Positions 1 through 7,522 of a DNA stretch of 64,000 nt are shown piece by piece (the first letter of the stretch is position 1; the number at the start of each line of letters is the position of its first letter). Below the pieces are notes generated by a model. That model saw nothing but the letters and a program-made list of their open reading frames with translations, had not been told where the DNA came from and ran no database searches. A program made the translations under genes and the position numbers. Origin of the DNA: JBMNCQ01 sp049366715 (GTDB lineage Bacteria; Bacillota; Peptococcia; Peptococcales; BICA1-8); NCBI GenBank assembly GCA_049366715.1, contig JBMNCQ010000094.1, positions 5,263 to 69,262 of the forward strand, given 5' to 3'.

Positions 1-35
1 TAATATAACCCGATATTTTAAATCAGGAGGGTATT

Positions 36-884
36 ATGATTACCAAAGAATTGGCGCAAATGATTTTTAATAAGGTTCATGGAGCAATTCCCTATCCGAT
101 AATTATCTGCGGGGAAGGCGGAGAGATCTATGCAGCTTCCGTAAAGGAAAGAATCGGTAATATTCACGAAAGAGCAAAGAGTATCTTAGATGATATGGCG
201 GATGAAGTGATCATCACTGAAGAAATGCAGGAAGAATACAAGCTGCAGGGTAAAGATATCCGCATGGGTGTTAATATCCCGATTATTGTACATACGGAAA
301 AAATCGGCACCATAGGTATAAGCGGTGATCCTGCCCTGGTAAAGCCGTACGCCGATATGCTGAAATTTATGTTAGAGCTTGTTTATGAAGAAATAAAGGT
401 CCGGGAAAATATCATCAGAATAAATCAGGAAGTAACTGAAAGTGTCGCAGATTTGGCAGCTACTTCCCAGGAACTATACGCAAGCTCGGAAGCTATCGCC
501 GATTCAAACGAAACCAGTAATTCTATTGTTGAAGAAGTAAACGGGATTCAAACTGAGGTTAAAAACAATCTAACGCTAATAGATAAGATAGCAAAACAAA
601 CAAATTTAATATCCTTAAATGCCGCTATCGAATCGGCGCGGGCCGGTGAACACGGCCGGGGTTTTTCGGTAGTTGCAAATGAAATCAAAAAATTATCCAA
701 TAATACTTCATCGTATTCCCAGAAAATCACTGAATTAAATCATAATTTTGCGGAAAGATTTCAGGACATTTTGAAGATTATCGAGAATAACAATACCGCA
801 TCTCTTAACCAGAAAGAATCCTTAAAATTTTTAACGGAAAAAATCGAGAGAATAAAAATCTCCATAGAAAATTTAATAAATTAA
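36..884 (+). CDS. Soluble MCP-type sensor with diacid-recognition-like N-terminus
   Basis: Chemoreceptor-like signalling protein of 282 residues. Residues about 1-125 resemble the sugar-diacid recognition sensor fold of CdaR-type proteins, and residues about 130-282 are an MCP signalling coiled coil whose conserved hairpin tip (NAAIESARAGEHGRG) lies near residues 195-209. There is no hydrophobic segment and no HAMP domain, so it should be cytoplasmic. The helix after the tip is only about 70 residues, so the methylation region of full-length MCPs is probably missing. An AGGAGGG ribosome binding site sits 4 nt before the ATG. It is a single gene closed by a strong hairpin. The MCP part is certain; the ligand domain is inferred from fold-like similarity. 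Confidence 0.8.
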   Translation: MITKELAQMIFNKVHGAIPYPIIICGEGGEIYAASVKERIGNIHERAKSILDDMADEVIITEEMQEEYKLQGKDIRMGVNIPIIVHTEKIGTIGISGDPALVKPYADMLKFMLELVYEEIKVRENIIRINQEVTESVADLAATSQELYASSEAIADSNETSNSIVEEVNGIQTEVKNNLTLIDKIAKQTNLISLNAAIESARAGEHGRGFSVVANEIKKLSNNTSSYSQKITELNHNFAERFQDILKIIENNNTASLNQKESLKFLTEKIERIKISIENLIN

Positions 885-914
885 AAAATACTCGCCGACG
901 GCGAGTATTTTCGT
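883..914. terminator. Bidirectional intrinsic terminator
   Basis: A 10-bp perfect stem (AATACTCGCC / GGCGAGTATT) with a GAC loop at 887-909. It is followed by a T-rich stretch on the plus strand and by a run of T on the minus strand. It ends the MCP-type gene and could also stop minus-strand transcripts running past argS. Confidence 0.85.
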
Positions 915-1002
915 TACCGGTTCCTAGCGCCCCGGCTGCACACCAACAAGGTAATCCCTGTTATTAATGGGATTTACGCAGGGCCGATATACAGGCCTTT
1001 TT

Positions 1003-2679
1003 CTACATGCGTTCAGGGGCAGTAACACCTAGCAGCATCAGCACATTTCGCAAGGTAATCCTTGTGGCATTCACTAAAACCAGCCGGGCATTTTGCAGTT
1101 CCTTATCCTCGGATAAAACCCTGCAGTTGTTATAAAAAGTATGAAAATTACCGGCCAGATCATGACCATAACGGGCTATTCTATGTGGTTCCAGTGCTTT
1201 AGCCCCCTGAGCAATTTCATCAGGCAAATCGGCTATTTTACGGATTAATTCTAATTCGGCAGGTTCCTTCAACAACTCAAGGTTAATATTTTTCCCTTGG
1301 GGAAGATCTGTGCCGACAGCTTTTAAAATACTGCAGATTCTGGCATGGGCATATTGAACGTAATAAACCGGGTTTTCGGAAGACTCCTGTTTAGCCAGAT
1401 CCATATCAAAATCCAGGTGACTGTCGGGACTCCGCATAACAAAGAAATAACGGGCCGCATCCTTGCCTACTTCTTCCACTAATTCTGATAAAGTAATATA
1501 TTTACCTGTCCGCTTAGACATCCTCACAATTTCACCGCCGCGGAACAATCTTACCAATTGCATCAGCATTACGGTTAAATGATCGGGATTATATCCAACA
1601 GCTTCAACGGCGCCTTTCATCCTGGCTACATGACCATGATGGTCGGCACCCCAGATATTAATTACCCAATCAAAACCCCGGTCAAATTTGTTTTTATGAT
1701 AAGCAATATCTGCCGCAAAATAAGTTGGTGTTCCATTAGAGCGTACAACCACCTCGTCTTTATCGTCTGATCCAAATTTACTGGACCGGAACCATAAAGC
1801 CCCCTCTTGTTCGTAAATCAAGTCTTTTTCCTGTAAAAGCTTGATCACCTCGGCAATGGCTCCTGATTTATGTAGTTCCGTTTCACTAAACCAAATATCG
1901 TATTCGACTCCGAACTCCAGTAAGGCTTTGCGGATCGCAGAGATTTTTTCAGCCAGTGCGGTATCAATAAGTTTCTTCCGTCTTTCATCCTGATCCAAAT
2001 CTAAATACTCTTCCCCAACTTCTCCGATAATCTTTTTTACAGTATCAATGATGTCCTGACCATGATATCCTTCTTCAGGGAAAGGAAAGTCATGACCTAA
2101 CTCCTGATAATACCTGGCCTCCAAGGATTTGCCGAAATTCTCTATTTGATTGCCGGCATCATTGATATAAAATTCTTTCGTAACATCATATCCCGCTGCT
2201 GATAAAAGATTAGCCAGGGTATCACCTAAGGCAGCCCCCCGGGCATTTCCCATATGCAGTAATCCTGTAGGATTGGCACTTACAAACTCAACCTGAACCT
2301 TTAATCCGGCACCCACATTGCTGGACCCGTATTTATGATCTTCTTCCTCAACAATCGGCAATACCTGATACATCCAATCCGTACTCAGATAAAAATTTAT
2401 AAATCCGGGCCCGGCAATATCAATTTTCTCTACCCAGGTCGTTTCTTTATTAAAATTCTCAACGATAAGCTGAGCAATTTGTCTTGGATTCATTTTCGCC
2501 TCTTTGGCCAAGAGCATCGCAATATTCGCGGCGAAATCCCCGTGATTTTTTTCCCGGGGGACCTCGATTATAAAATTAGGCAGCCCGGTATATGCAATTT
2601 TACCCTCATTTTTGTTAGCCTCCAAAGATGCGATAAGCTGACTTCTAATATTACTTTTCACTTTCTCGATAATACTCAT
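1003..2679 (-). CDS. argS: Arginyl-tRNA synthetase
   Basis: Class I aminoacyl-tRNA synthetase that charges tRNA-Arg in the cytoplasm. The 558 residues match the family length. The N-terminal Arg-specific domain covers about residues 1-100, the HIGH-type motif appears as HMGN at 142-145, the KMSKS-type motif as MSKR at 387-390, and the C-terminal anticodon-binding domain ends in the typical APERM. Single gene on the minus strand. The start ATG has an AAGGAATGGGG purine-rich site upstream. The leader region holds a perfect 30-bp palindrome (2701-2730), which may be a repeat rather than a regulator. Identification is secure. Confidence 0.97.
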   Translation of the reverse strand: MSIIEKVKSNIRSQLIASLEANKNEGKIAYTGLPNFIIEVPREKNHGDFAANIAMLLAKEAKMNPRQIAQLIVENFNKETTWVEKIDIAGPGFINFYLSTDWMYQVLPIVEEEDHKYGSSNVGAGLKVQVEFVSANPTGLLHMGNARGAALGDTLANLLSAAGYDVTKEFYINDAGNQIENFGKSLEARYYQELGHDFPFPEEGYHGQDIIDTVKKIIGEVGEEYLDLDQDERRKKLIDTALAEKISAIRKALLEFGVEYDIWFSETELHKSGAIAEVIKLLQEKDLIYEQEGALWFRSSKFGSDDKDEVVVRSNGTPTYFAADIAYHKNKFDRGFDWVINIWGADHHGHVARMKGAVEAVGYNPDHLTVMLMQLVRLFRGGEIVRMSKRTGKYITLSELVEEVGKDAARYFFVMRSPDSHLDFDMDLAKQESSENPVYYVQYAHARICSILKAVGTDLPQGKNINLELLKEPAELELIRKIADLPDEIAQGAKALEPHRIARYGHDLAGNFHTFYNNCRVLSEDKELQNARLVLVNATRITLRNVLMLLGVTAPERM

Positions 2680-3041
2680 TTTTATACCCCATTCCTTTTT
2701 TAGTTACTAGTAGCCGGCTACTAGTAACTAGTTAAGTTGCAGTTGCTAACTTTTTAATTTTCAATTCTCCCGGTTTTACTTAACATTTCCGGCCTTTATT
2801 CTTTTAGATTAATATTTAGCCTAATGCATGTCAACACCTATTACATCAAGAGTATTTTTATTTTCGCCGTAAATATAACATATTTATCCCCGCAGCGGGG
2901 AGAATAATTTAAAGATAGGTTAAACTTATATGCTTTATTATATATGCTTCGAAGACCGCTGCTAACTATAATTACAGCAAACTATTGATATTATTCCCGT
3001 AATTTTACGGGAATGATTAACAATTAAAGGAGGAACTATCT
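2680..3041. other. Intergenic region with palindrome and leader hairpin
   Basis: This 362-bp gap separates divergent argS and the 3042 gene. It holds the palindrome/heptamer repeat at 2701-2751 (listed separately), an AT-rich stretch with short GC hairpins (for example CCCCGCAGCGGGG near 2889-2901), and an 8-bp stem hairpin at 2993-3014 (ATTCCCGT / ACGGGAAT) just before the ribosome binding site of the 3042 gene. That last hairpin has no following T run, so it may affect mRNA stability or translation rather than termination. No coding sequence is supported here. Confidence 0.5.
2701..2751. repeat. 30-bp perfect palindrome followed by heptamer-periodic repeat
   Basis: Positions 2701-2730 form a perfect 30-bp palindrome centred on GCCGGC. 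The sequence can also be read as consecutive 7-mers (AGTTACT AGTAGCC, then GGCTACT AGTAACT, then AGTTAAG TTGCAGT) through 2751. The same 7-bp periodicity occurs at 3410-3548, 3851-3878 and 15148-15189, which suggests a shared repeat family. Confidence 0.6.
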
Positions 3042-3398
3042 ATGGCCTCAATCCTGGCGTATTTTGAGACAACCGCCACCGCTGCCAAAGTAAAAGAAAT
3101 CCTTGAGAACAAAGGAGTTAAGACAATCCAGATCGATCGGATCAGTGAAGTTCCGGCACAAAACACAGGGGAATTTAACAATCCTCTTAATAAGGCCGCA
3201 TCATTGGCCGCCTTAACAAATACCGGCGGAAATTACCTGCCCGGTGACGTCGGTCCGCTGCTCGGTGCTTCACCGGCCGGCAGCGGTTATGGCGGTGATC
3301 AGGTTGGCTCCAGGAATATCCTAATGACCATTGTAACTACTGAGGATATGATTGCTGAATGTGTAGCTGTTATTAAGGAACATAAAGGGTATGTGTGA
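3042..3398 (+). CDS. Small conserved-looking protein of unknown function
   Basis: A 118-residue soluble protein that I do not recognise. The first 40 residues look like a beta-alpha-beta unit (SILAYFETTATAAKVKEIL), the middle (about 60-95) is rich in Gly, Pro and Asn, and the end has a second beta-alpha-beta-like pattern. This layout recalls small stress-type proteins with a flexible glycine-rich insertion, but no catalytic motif is visible. A strong AAAGGAGG site precedes the ATG by 9 nt and a hairpin lies just upstream, so it is very probably expressed. It stands alone between argS and a repeat-rich region. Function unknown. Confidence 0.75.
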   Translation: MASILAYFETTATAAKVKEILENKGVKTIQIDRISEVPAQNTGEFNNPLNKAASLAALTNTGGNYLPGDVGPLLGASPAGSGYGGDQVGSRNILMTIVTTEDMIAECVAVIKEHKGYV

Positions 3399-3409
3399 AG
3401 GAGATGTGG

Positions 3410-3548
3410 TTAGTGGTTAGTTGTTAGTGACTAGTGACTAGTGACTGGTGACTGGTGATTGGTGATTGGTGATTAGTAAAGTTTATAGGGCATAGTTTAT
3501 AGTTTATAGATGTAGTTCTCGGTTCTCGGTTTTCAGTTTTCAGTTGTT
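3410..3548. repeat. Degenerate heptanucleotide tandem repeats
   Basis: Positions 3410-3479 are ten consecutive 7-bp units drifting stepwise from TTAGTGG through CTAGTGA and CTGGTGA to TTGGTGA. After a short AGTTTAT-type stretch, 3514-3548 continue with five more 7-bp units (AGTTCTC, GGTTCTC, GGTTTTC, AGTTTTC, AGTTGTT). Neighbouring units differ by one or two bases, as expected from slippage plus drift. No coding potential is evident. The IS481-type element at 3557-3847 lies immediately after it. Confidence 0.85.
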
Positions 3549-3556
3549 TTTGTTCT

Positions 3557-3847
3557 TGTTCAGTCAGGACATAGGACGTTGCTCAGGCATACCATTGTAT
3601 CCATGATCAAGGAATCTTTGTTTCCACTTGTAACCTGTTTTCCGGCTAATATTATATTCCTTACAAAGCTCGGAAAACGGGATGGTTTCAGTCGGTGCAC
3701 GATGAACAAACTCAGTTCTTTGATCTATTTTATTTATTTCCTTCCATGGTATAGATGAAACCTCTTATTTTGAGTTATTTCATCTATTGTTCAAGGAGTA
3801 TTACCTATCTCTTGAACCTTTTTTGTTACCTATGTCCTGACTGAACA
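3557..3847 (-). mobile_element. Non-autonomous IS481-type element (internal deletion, MITE-like)
   Basis: A 291-bp element bounded by 19-bp perfect terminal inverted repeats, TGTTCAGTCAGGACATAGG at 3557-3575 and its exact reverse complement at 3829-3847. Inside, on the minus strand, is only the N-terminal helix-turn-helix part of an IS481-family transposase (3564-3752). The rest of the transposase and its DDE catalytic core are absent, so the element cannot move by itself. A hairpin (ATAGATGAAA / TTTCATCTAT) precedes the transposase start. I see no clear target-site duplication. It is embedded in heptamer repeats. Confidence 0.8.
3564..3752 (-). pseudogene. Truncated IS481-family transposase N-terminus
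   Basis: Sixty-two codons reading (I)PWKEINKIDQRTEFVHRAP..., closely matching the usual IS481 transposase start MPWKE...DQR..FV. The HTH signature follows (FSELCKEYNISRKTGYKWK, about residues 27-45), then GYNGMPEQRPM, and the stop codon falls inside the terminal inverted repeat. The expected initiator ATG is ATA here, and about 240 residues carrying the integrase core are missing. This is a dead remnant. Recognition rests on the motif order rather than a search. Confidence 0.8.
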
Positions 3848-3850
3848 TCA

Positions 3851-3878
3851 ATAGCTGAGAGCCGATAGCTGAGAACGA
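3851..3878. repeat. Heptamer repeat, right flank of the IS-derived element
   Basis: Four 7-bp units, ATAGCTG AGAGCCG then ATAGCTG AGAACGA, directly outside the right inverted repeat of the element at 3557-3847. They have the same period as the left-flank repeats at 3514-3548 and partly read as their reverse complement. Confidence 0.6.
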
Positions 3879-3921
3879 TAATCTCTGAACTATACTTTCT
3901 ATTTTCCTTTTTCTTCATAAG

Positions 3922-3945
3922 AAAATGCCCCGGGCGGGGCATTTT
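3922..3945 (-). terminator. Terminator of the sleB-ypeB operon
   Basis: An 11-bp perfect stem (AAAATGCCCCG / CGGGGCATTTT) with a 2-nt centre. It overlaps the ypeB stop codon and runs into a T-rich stretch on the minus strand. Confidence 0.85.
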
Positions 3946-5297
3946 TAACGTACACGTATCTGGAACTCTTTGGGCTTGGTCAGTCTTACAACCCGGAAAT
4001 CTTCTCCCGTTTCCGCATTAACAAAAAGGATAAATTTCTCTTCCATCATTTTACCCCTGACTTCATAGCACAATACCTCTTTACCCTTTTCAAATTCGCT
4101 GGGGACCAGAGCCTTTGTTGTCACATCAAGCTGGAAGTTCGGATTCATATCATCAGTTATTTCCTGCTCCGTAATTTGCGGCGTACCAATGGTACGGTCA
4201 TGATGGTAAGATAAAAAGCTTGTTTGATCAAAGCTGATAATTTGCCCGTTATCTAAGGCAACATTTACTTTTACCATATCGGAATACAACCGGACACCCT
4301 GGTCTGTCGGCACAAATATTAGTATTGCCGTATTCGTATCTTTATCCAGATCTACTAATTCCATGCCGCTAAAATCATGCTCTTGGAGAAATTTTTGTGC
4401 TTCCTGCTCAGCGGCACTATAATCCATATTGGCTTCTGCTATTGTTCTTTGCATATACATCTGAATGACATGTCCGCCCTTTTTGGTAACCTCCAGATAA
4501 GTCGGCACTTCTTCATTCTCTTTGTAAGTACTTATCCCGAATATCGGGATCTTGCCCTCTGCGCTAAAACTCATTTCAGCTTTTGTGATCGGACCGTCGT
4601 GATCATTCATAAACTTTTTAGCAATTTCCACAGCTTCTTGTTCCGTAATCTCCTGTCCGGCCAAAGGCCGTGGTTCAGGCTCTATCTTTTTAACTCCGTC
4701 GTCAAACTGCATATCGGGATATGCTTTTACCTTATCCTCTACAGTTCTAAAGCCGTCGACAATAGAATTATCGGCTAAATCCTGACCTTTTCTGAGCACA
4801 ACGGTTTCTACCTCAACAAAACTAAGGTCCCGGTCCAGCACGGCTGCTTCGATATTATGCAATTCCTCTTGTACGGATTTAGACCTTTCATAGAAATCCT
4901 GTATTTGTGACCATTCTTTCTCTGTTAACTCCTGCTTCTCTAAATTATTCTTTTTCAAAATAAAGTAACTGTAATCGGCAATATCATTAAGTAATGAATC
5001 TGTTTTGTCCAGTTCAACCATAGTAACGGGTATCCCGCCTAGATTAGAACTGGCCGAAAAAGTTTCCCGCCATAAATTTGTCAAGCTGAGCATGATCTGT
5101 TCGGAACTTGAGCTTACTAAAGCCTGGGCTAACTGGGAATTAATGGTTTCTACATTCCATACTAATTCATGGAAACTTCTTTGGTATTGACTTTCCGCCC
5201 TCCGTATTAAATCCTGATTCATACTATACTGGTTGTAAGCAAAATATCCTGTTACCACCAGCACCAGGGCCAAAATAGGAATCAATATCCTGCGCAA
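3945..5297 (-). CDS. ypeB: Germination protein YpeB
   Basis: Spore protein needed to place or stabilise the cortex-lytic enzyme SleB in the spore. It has 450 residues, the usual family length. An N-terminal membrane anchor (about residues 4-20, LIPILALVLVVTGYFAY) precedes a long extracytoplasmic region, and the C-terminal half carries PepSY-like repeats (EQEAVEIAKKFMNDH; AEQEAQKFLQEHD; a third near the end). It lies 15 bp downstream of sleB on the same strand, the standard sleB-ypeB operon. The start codon appears to be TTG at 5297, preceded by AAGGGAGGG. Closed by a terminator overlapping the stop. Secure. Confidence 0.93.
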   Translation of the reverse strand: MRRILIPILALVLVVTGYFAYNQYSMNQDLIRRAESQYQRSFHELVWNVETINSQLAQALVSSSSEQIMLSLTNLWRETFSASSNLGGIPVTMVELDKTDSLLNDIADYSYFILKKNNLEKQELTEKEWSQIQDFYERSKSVQEELHNIEAAVLDRDLSFVEVETVVLRKGQDLADNSIVDGFRTVEDKVKAYPDMQFDDGVKKIEPEPRPLAGQEITEQEAVEIAKKFMNDHDGPITKAEMSFSAEGKIPIFGISTYKENEEVPTYLEVTKKGGHVIQMYMQRTIAEANMDYSAAEQEAQKFLQEHDFSGMELVDLDKDTNTAILIFVPTDQGVRLYSDMVKVNVALDNGQIISFDQTSFLSYHHDRTIGTPQITEQEITDDMNPNFQLDVTTKALVPSEFEKGKEVLCYEVRGKMMEEKFILFVNAETGEDFRVVRLTKPKEFQIRVR

Positions 5298-5312
5298 TTA
5301 TATCCCTCCCTT

Positions 5313-6008
5313 CTATAAACCAAAAACATGTTCGCCTATCCGCAGCATAATTTTCCGGGACCAGATCCATCTTGAGGTTGCAGTGGCAGGATTCCAATAG
5401 TAAAGTGCACCATAAGTAGGGTCATAGCCGTTAATAGCCTCCCTGGCTGCTTTAAGGGACTCGGTCGTAGGCGATGTGAAATATTGTCCGTCCCTAACCG
5501 CATCAAAAGCACCGGGTTGGAAACAAACACTATAAACCGTATCAGGAAATTTAGAGCTTTCTACCCGATTCATGATTACTGCTGCTACCGCAACCTGACC
5601 AATGTAAGGCTCTCCTCTGGCCTCACCGGTAATCATCTTAGCCAGAATTGCAACATCGTTGCTACTGGCTGCCGTGTTGGTACTGCTACGGGCGGCAACT
5701 GTCCCCGGCCTTGCTTTATTTAAAGCAGCCCAAGTCGCAGGTCCCACTACTCCGTCAACTTTTAAGCCAAAGCGGGATTGGAACCACTTCACGGATTTTA
5801 ATGTCTGCCAGCCATACATTCCGTCGATTTCAGCACTATGATAGCCTAAATCTTTCAGCTTAGACTGCAGGTTTTTTACATCCTGCCCTGTTGCTCCGTA
5901 AACTAAAGTCCTATAACCAAGGATACTAATAAAATCCATTCCTACAAAAACCATAAAACCGGCCAGAATGAGAATTAAAGCAATAGCTCTGGTTCTTTTA
6001 TTTCCCAT
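5313..6008 (-). CDS. sleB: Spore cortex-lytic enzyme SleB
   Basis: Lytic transglycosylase that degrades muramic-delta-lactam-containing spore cortex during germination. I place the start at the ATG at 6008 (MGNKRTRAI), which has an AAGGAGGC site 7 nt upstream, giving 231 residues; a longer reading frame upstream has no good ribosome binding site. It contains an N-terminal signal or anchor (about 7-30), a peptidoglycan-binding repeat domain (35-95, GATGQDVKNLQSKLKDLGY...DGVVGPATW), a Ser/Thr-rich linker, and a SleB/CwlJ hydrolase domain (120-231) with the predicted catalytic Glu in ITGEARGEPY (about 129). First gene of the sleB-ypeB operon. Confidence 0.95.
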   Translation of the reverse strand: MGNKRTRAIALILILAGFMVFVGMDFISILGYRTLVYGATGQDVKNLQSKLKDLGYHSAEIDGMYGWQTLKSVKWFQSRFGLKVDGVVGPATWAALNKARPGTVAARSSTNTAASSNDVAILAKMITGEARGEPYIGQVAVAAVIMNRVESSKFPDTVYSVCFQPGAFDAVRDGQYFTSPTTESLKAAREAINGYDPTYGALYYWNPATATSRWIWSRKIMLRIGEHVFGL

Positions 6009-6087
6009 CTTGATTGCCTCCTTTCTTTTTAAGAAGTTGATTTCAGAATTATTATTTGTCGTATTTGCATTAAATATCCATAAAAAG

Positions 6088-6107
6088 AAAGACCGCAAAG
6101 GGTCTTT
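6088..6107 (-). terminator. Short terminator-like hairpin upstream of sleB
   Basis: Stem AAAGACC / GGTCTTT with a 6-nt loop and T-rich sequence on both sides. It probably backs up the terminator at 6158-6181 and isolates sleB from the upstream minus-strand gene. Confidence 0.55.
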
Positions 6108-6157
6108 TTAAACCTTCAGCAGGGTATTAACCGGCCCGTGCTTCGGATAAAAACAAA

Positions 6158-6181
6158 AAAACGAGCTGTCCAGCCCGTTTT
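6158..6181 (-). terminator. Terminator of the DUF6249-like gene
   Basis: Stem AAAACG(A)GCTG / CAGC(C)CGTTTT with a single internal mismatch. It overlaps the stop codon of the 6181-6540 gene and is followed on the minus strand by a long T run. Confidence 0.75.
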
Positions 6182-6540
6182 TAACCGGAAATATTTTTAG
6201 CGTTTTTCGCTGCGGTAATGCCTTTAAATTCTCTCATATCCTTTCTGTTTATTAGATAAAAAATGAGCTGGGCAATTCCTAAAGCGATCAGAATAGCACC
6301 CGGTGCATACCAGGGAATTCCTAAAAGGCCGGCCAGATTTCTAAAAACGAAAATTAAGGCGCCGCCCAAAAAGGAAAAGGTTAATCCGCTTCTTAAGCCC
6401 GGTGATGAATAATTATTCTCGGCTATGCCCTTCTCAATCATAAACATTTTTTGCTTATGATCGGTCAAAATAGCAATTACAGCAATGAATAGTCCTCCTA
6501 AGACGGCCACAACAGGTACGGCTAAAGTTAAATATTCCAT
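6181..6540 (-). CDS. Small membrane protein, DUF6249-like
   Basis: A 119-residue integral membrane protein of unknown function. Three hydrophobic segments are visible: residues about 6-26 (LAVPVVAVLGGLFIAVIAIL), 53-71 and 77-95. A charged loop after the first segment (DHKQKMFMIEKGIAE) is typical of the DUF6249 family. The C-terminal tail is basic and cytoplasmic. The gene is monocistronic, flanked by terminators on both sides. The ATG is preceded by GGGGAGG. The family assignment is from the hydrophobic pattern plus the EKG-type loop. Confidence 0.7.
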   Translation of the reverse strand: MEYLTLAVPVVAVLGGLFIAVIAILTDHKQKMFMIEKGIAENNYSSPGLRSGLTFSFLGGALIFVFRNLAGLLGIPWYAPGAILIALGIAQLIFYLINRKDMREFKGITAAKNAKNISG

Positions 6541-6587
6541 ATTATTACCTCCCCATCATAGAAAATTATTAATATTATTACCAAAAA

Positions 6588-6628
6588 AAGCAACCTAAAA
6601 ACTGATTTTCCAGATTTTTAGGTTGCTT
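6588..6628 (-). terminator. Terminator of the coat-protein gene pair
   Basis: A perfect 14-bp stem (AAGCAACCTAAAAA / TTTTTAGGTTGCTT) with a 13-nt loop and a seven-T run on the minus strand. It lies downstream of the CotF-like genes. Confidence 0.85.
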
Positions 6629-6698
6629 AATTAATTTTCAAAAGGCTCTGTAATATTTTTCATTTTCAATTGATCAGCTGCTCTTCACCTTAAGCCTC

Positions 6699-7049
6699 TT
6701 AGTAGGGATTTTGGCTTTGCAGATAGTTGGCAAACTGCTGCTGCGCCTGCTGGATTTCTTGTTGAGGGGCCGCCTGCAGCTTATACCAGCCCTCTTGAAA
6801 CATAACATTGAACAATTGACGGGCACAGTCATGGGTTTCATTTAATATTTTTTTAATTTCGTTATACAGCTGTTGATTACTAGCTTCCCGGGTAAAAATA
6901 TTAAAGCTGTCGGTAAGATATTTCTCTGTTGCTAAAATATCATTACAACGGTCCCGGTCATTCATTTCCGGTCCTTTTACCTGAGGTAAGATATCTGATT
7001 GCGGATTTTTTATCATATTTTTTTGTTGATTTTGTTGTTGAAAGTTCAT
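6699..7049 (-). CDS. CotF-family spore coat protein
   Basis: Spore coat component of 116 residues. After a Gln/Asn-rich start (NFQQQNQQKN) there is a coat F domain (about residues 30-95) with the family pattern MNDRDRCNDILATEKYLT and, later, NETHDCARQLFNVMFQEGWYKL. Coat F domains adopt a ferritin-like helical bundle. The C-terminus is again Gln-rich. It is the second gene of a two-gene unit, 18 bp after a related short gene. Expression is presumably in the mother cell during sporulation (known for the family; no promoter confirmed here). Confidence 0.88.
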   Translation of the reverse strand: MNFQQQNQQKNMIKNPQSDILPQVKGPEMNDRDRCNDILATEKYLTDSFNIFTREASNQQLYNEIKKILNETHDCARQLFNVMFQEGWYKLQAAPQQEIQQAQQQFANYLQSQNPY

Positions 7050-7067
7050 TTACTGCCCTCCTTATAT

Positions 7068-7364
7068 TTATTGCAGCGTCGGATTTAGATTACTGCCTGC
7101 CATAGCCTTCTGCGGGTCAACCTGGCTTAGCAGTTGCTGATAATGTCTCAGATGCATTTGCCCTGCACTGTCTAAAGCATTGCGAATTGGTTCACTGGTA
7201 CACTCCTGAGCAAAATGATTACATTTTTTGAAAGCAATCAGCTCCCAGGACATGGCATCCTTTAAATAAGCTAAATCTTTCGTACTAATGAAATTGGGCG
7301 GTTCCGGCATTGGTTGCCGTTGATTCTGTTGTTGGTTCTGCGATTGTCCAAAAAACTGCTGCAT
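7068..7364 (-). CDS. Short CotF-related spore coat protein
   Basis: A 98-residue protein with a Gln-rich N-terminus (GQSQNQQQNQRQPMPEPP) followed by two amphipathic helices (SWELIAFKKCNHFAQECT... and MHLRHYQQLLSQVD) that resemble half of a ferritin-like coat protein. It is cotranscribed with the CotF-type gene 18 bp downstream, which supports a coat role. The pair may form a heteromer (inference). The ATG has a GGGAGG site upstream. Confidence 0.75.
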   Translation of the reverse strand: MQQFFGQSQNQQQNQRQPMPEPPNFISTKDLAYLKDAMSWELIAFKKCNHFAQECTSEPIRNALDSAGQMHLRHYQQLLSQVDPQKAMAGSNLNPTLQ

Positions 7365-7452
7365 GTATCCTCCCTGCCTTTCATCTGAATTTTATCCTTT
7401 TCATGGTTTATTATCTTACAGTAATTTATTTTAATAAGTGGAAAATACTTGA

Positions 7453-7478
7453 AAGACCTGCCTTCTAAGGCAGGTCTT
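7453..7478 (-). terminator. Hairpin downstream of the his operon
   Basis: A perfect 12-bp stem (AAGACCTGCCTT / AAGGCAGGTCTT) with a 2-nt centre lies 45 bp beyond the hisB stop. The T tract after it on the minus strand is weak (TTTCAAGTATTTT), so efficiency is uncertain, but no other terminator candidate follows the his genes. Confidence 0.65.
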
Positions 7479-7522
7479 GTGCAGCTGCAAAATTTTCTCA
7501 ATTTGACTTTAACCGGTTGCGA

